15,960 nt of DNA from assembly GCA_051646185.1 (NCBI GenBank), contig JBOFCS010000172.1, positions 1 through 15,960 of the forward strand, in the 5' to 3' direction. Under the pieces are notes generated by a model, which was given only the letters and a program-made list of their open reading frames with translations, was not told where the DNA came from and did no database searches. The stretch is from JBOFCS01 sp051646185 (lineage in GTDB: Bacteria; Actinomycetota; Actinomycetes; Mycobacteriales; Mycobacteriaceae). A program made the position numbers and the translations under genes. Shown in pieces: positions 15,381 through 15,960 of this stretch (position 1 is its first letter; every line of letters starts with the position of its first letter).

Positions 15381-15437
15381 GCTGAGCCTTCGGCTGCGGT
15401 CTTGCGGGCCGCTACGCAAAAATGCCCTAGCTCTTAA
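15381..15437 (+). pseudogene. Detached 3' end of the HNH nuclease gene
   Basis: Read in the frame of the HNH gene, this stretch gives AEPSAAVLRAATQKCPSS and a stop, against DEPSAAVLRAAAQKCPSA in the intact gene. No start, ribosome site or upstream HNH sequence is present, so it is a gene fragment left or created by insertion of the bacteriocin module. Its in-frame stop, and the overlap with the convergent gene, suggest it is the original end of the gene before insertion. Confidence 0.8.
15383..15430 (+). repeat. Right 48-bp direct repeat
   Basis: This is the second copy of 12049-12096, with A instead of G at 15414. It starts seven bases behind the ABC ATPase stop and ends inside the 3' end of the convergent minus-strand gene. 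Similarity stops sharply on both sides. Confidence 0.95.
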
Positions 15438-15960
15438 TGCTGCTTCGGCGTTGGGCACGTTTTCCGGAAAGCCTTAGCAGTAAGATGCATCCAATAATGA
15501 TAAGTGCTGTTTCAGCAATGCCAGCTGCCCAAGTGGTCCAGCGGACCTTGGGTGCGGGAGCTTTAGGCAGTGGCGCAGCTTTTTCAGTTATAGTGATCGG
15601 GAAATTTACTCGATCACTACCGGAAATGACAGCGGCGTTCCAGGCTCCTACTACTGAGGTGTAGAAGCCGGTCATTGTGTACTCTCCGGCGGTGTTTTGG
15701 GTGGCAGTAACGCTATTTGGGCCAATTCCCAATAGTGGAGAACTAAACTCAACCTGTATAAATTTTTCTGTTGAATCAGCAATCTCGATGGTGTAGGTAG
15801 TCAGTCCTGGTTGTAGCCCGGAGGGGGTGAACTCCACCTGGGCATTGTTGAGGGATGCTGATTGGGTAAGAGAACTGTGTTGAGCTTGAAATTCTTGATT
15901 ACGGGCTGAACCACTCAAGAAGGGTGCAATAAAGAGAACCGCAAGCGCCAGAATAACTTC
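15427..15960 (-). CDS. Secreted, C-terminally anchored beta-sandwich-like protein, 3' part (5' end beyond the window)
   Basis: The minus-strand frame is open to the last base, so the true start lies outside; 177 residues are visible. At the edge the sequence reads VILALAVLFIAPFLSGSA, the core and end of a signal peptide. A domain of about 100 residues follows, with LQPGLTTYTIEIADS, FSSPLLGIGPNSVTAT, GEYTMTGFYTSVVGAW and FPITITEK. The pattern of strands and the 'G-W' turn recall the small Ig-like domains of YtkA or CopD-associated proteins, though I cannot name the family. After a proline/lysine linker come a membrane segment (IAETALIIIGCILLLRL) and the basic tail SGKRAQRR, so the domain should face outward on a C-terminal anchor. 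The stop lies inside the right 48-bp repeat, overlapping the detached HNH tail. Confidence 0.7.
   Translation of the reverse strand, partial: EVILALAVLFIAPFLSGSARNQEFQAQHSSLTQSASLNNAQVEFTPSGLQPGLTTYTIEIADSTEKFIQVEFSSPLLGIGPNSVTATQNTAGEYTMTGFYTSVVGAWNAAVISGSDRVNFPITITEKAAPLPKAPAPKVRWTTWAAGIAETALIIIGCILLLRLSGKRAQRRSSIKS

Larger units (their letters stand above)
12049..15430. mobile_element. Bacteriocin cassette bounded by 48-bp direct repeats (candidate integrated element)
   Basis: A unit of about 3.3 kb with a bacteriocin gene, a transporter/immunity membrane protein and an ABC ATPase lies between two near-identical 48-bp repeats (47/48). The left repeat is the present 3' end of the HNH gene; the right repeat encodes the same tail with its own stop. 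This matches integration into the 3' end of a gene with an element-borne replacement tail, or single-crossover insertion of a circle carrying that homology. No integrase, transposase or terminal inverted repeat is visible, so autonomous mobility is not shown. The genes inside look more AT-rich than the flanks. Confidence 0.6.

Noticed and set aside
12097..15382. Prophage, transposon or full integrative conjugative element
   Set aside because: No integrase, transposase, phage or conjugation gene and no terminal inverted repeats are visible; only the flanking direct repeats support mobility.
1..15960. CRISPR arrays, tRNA or rRNA genes, riboswitches
   Set aside because: No regularly spaced repeats, no tRNA-like cloverleaf or rRNA sequence, and no recognisable thiamine riboswitch before thiL were seen on reading both strands.

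Overview
The window looks like chromosomal DNA from a Corynebacterium. Gene order (ppk, fbiD/cofC, gpsA, ddl, DUF3515, thiL, ung, rpmB, DAK-domain gene, recG) follows the conserved Corynebacteriales arrangement known from Mycobacterium, and the proteins have corynebacterial character (uracil-DNA glycosylase with GQDPYP, four-cysteine L28, secreted HNH protein behind recG). The species cannot be fixed from the sequence alone. By eye the base composition is only moderately GC-rich, and it is more AT-rich over 12.65-14.7 kb.

Layout. 1-1802 (minus): a cofC/fbiD-type guanylyltransferase gene followed by the 5' part of ppk, which runs off the left edge. 1925-4088 (plus): gpsA and ddl, for membrane glycerol-phosphate and peptidoglycan precursors. 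4110-4975 (minus): a stand-alone Lrp/AsnC ligand-binding domain protein, then a DUF3515 membrane-anchored protein, tightly coupled. A divergent control region holds a perfect 14-bp-arm inverted repeat (5054-5084). 5142-6821 (plus): thiL and ung, closed by a perfect 21-bp-arm hairpin shared with convergent rpmB (minus, 6882-7073). 7074-7354 is a divergent promoter/leader region with a possible 7-codon leader ORF. 7355-12103 (plus): a FakA/YloV-like DAK protein, recG and a secreted HNH nuclease-like protein, closely packed.

The accessory part is 12049-15430. A lactococcin 972-family bacteriocin gene, a large bacteriocin-associated membrane protein and an ABC ATPase form a compact production/immunity module. 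It is bracketed by a 48-bp direct repeat (12049-12096 and 15383-15430, one mismatch). The repeat is the 3' end of the HNH gene: the right copy still encodes the HNH protein's last residues and its own in-frame stop, and it abuts the convergent gene that would be the ancestral neighbour. This is the footprint of an integration into the 3' end of a gene with restoration of the reading frame, yet the roughly 3.3-kb insert carries no integrase or transposase. I regard this as the most interesting structure in the window.

The right edge (15427-15960, minus) holds the 3' part of a secreted, C-terminally membrane-anchored beta-sandwich-like protein of unknown function.
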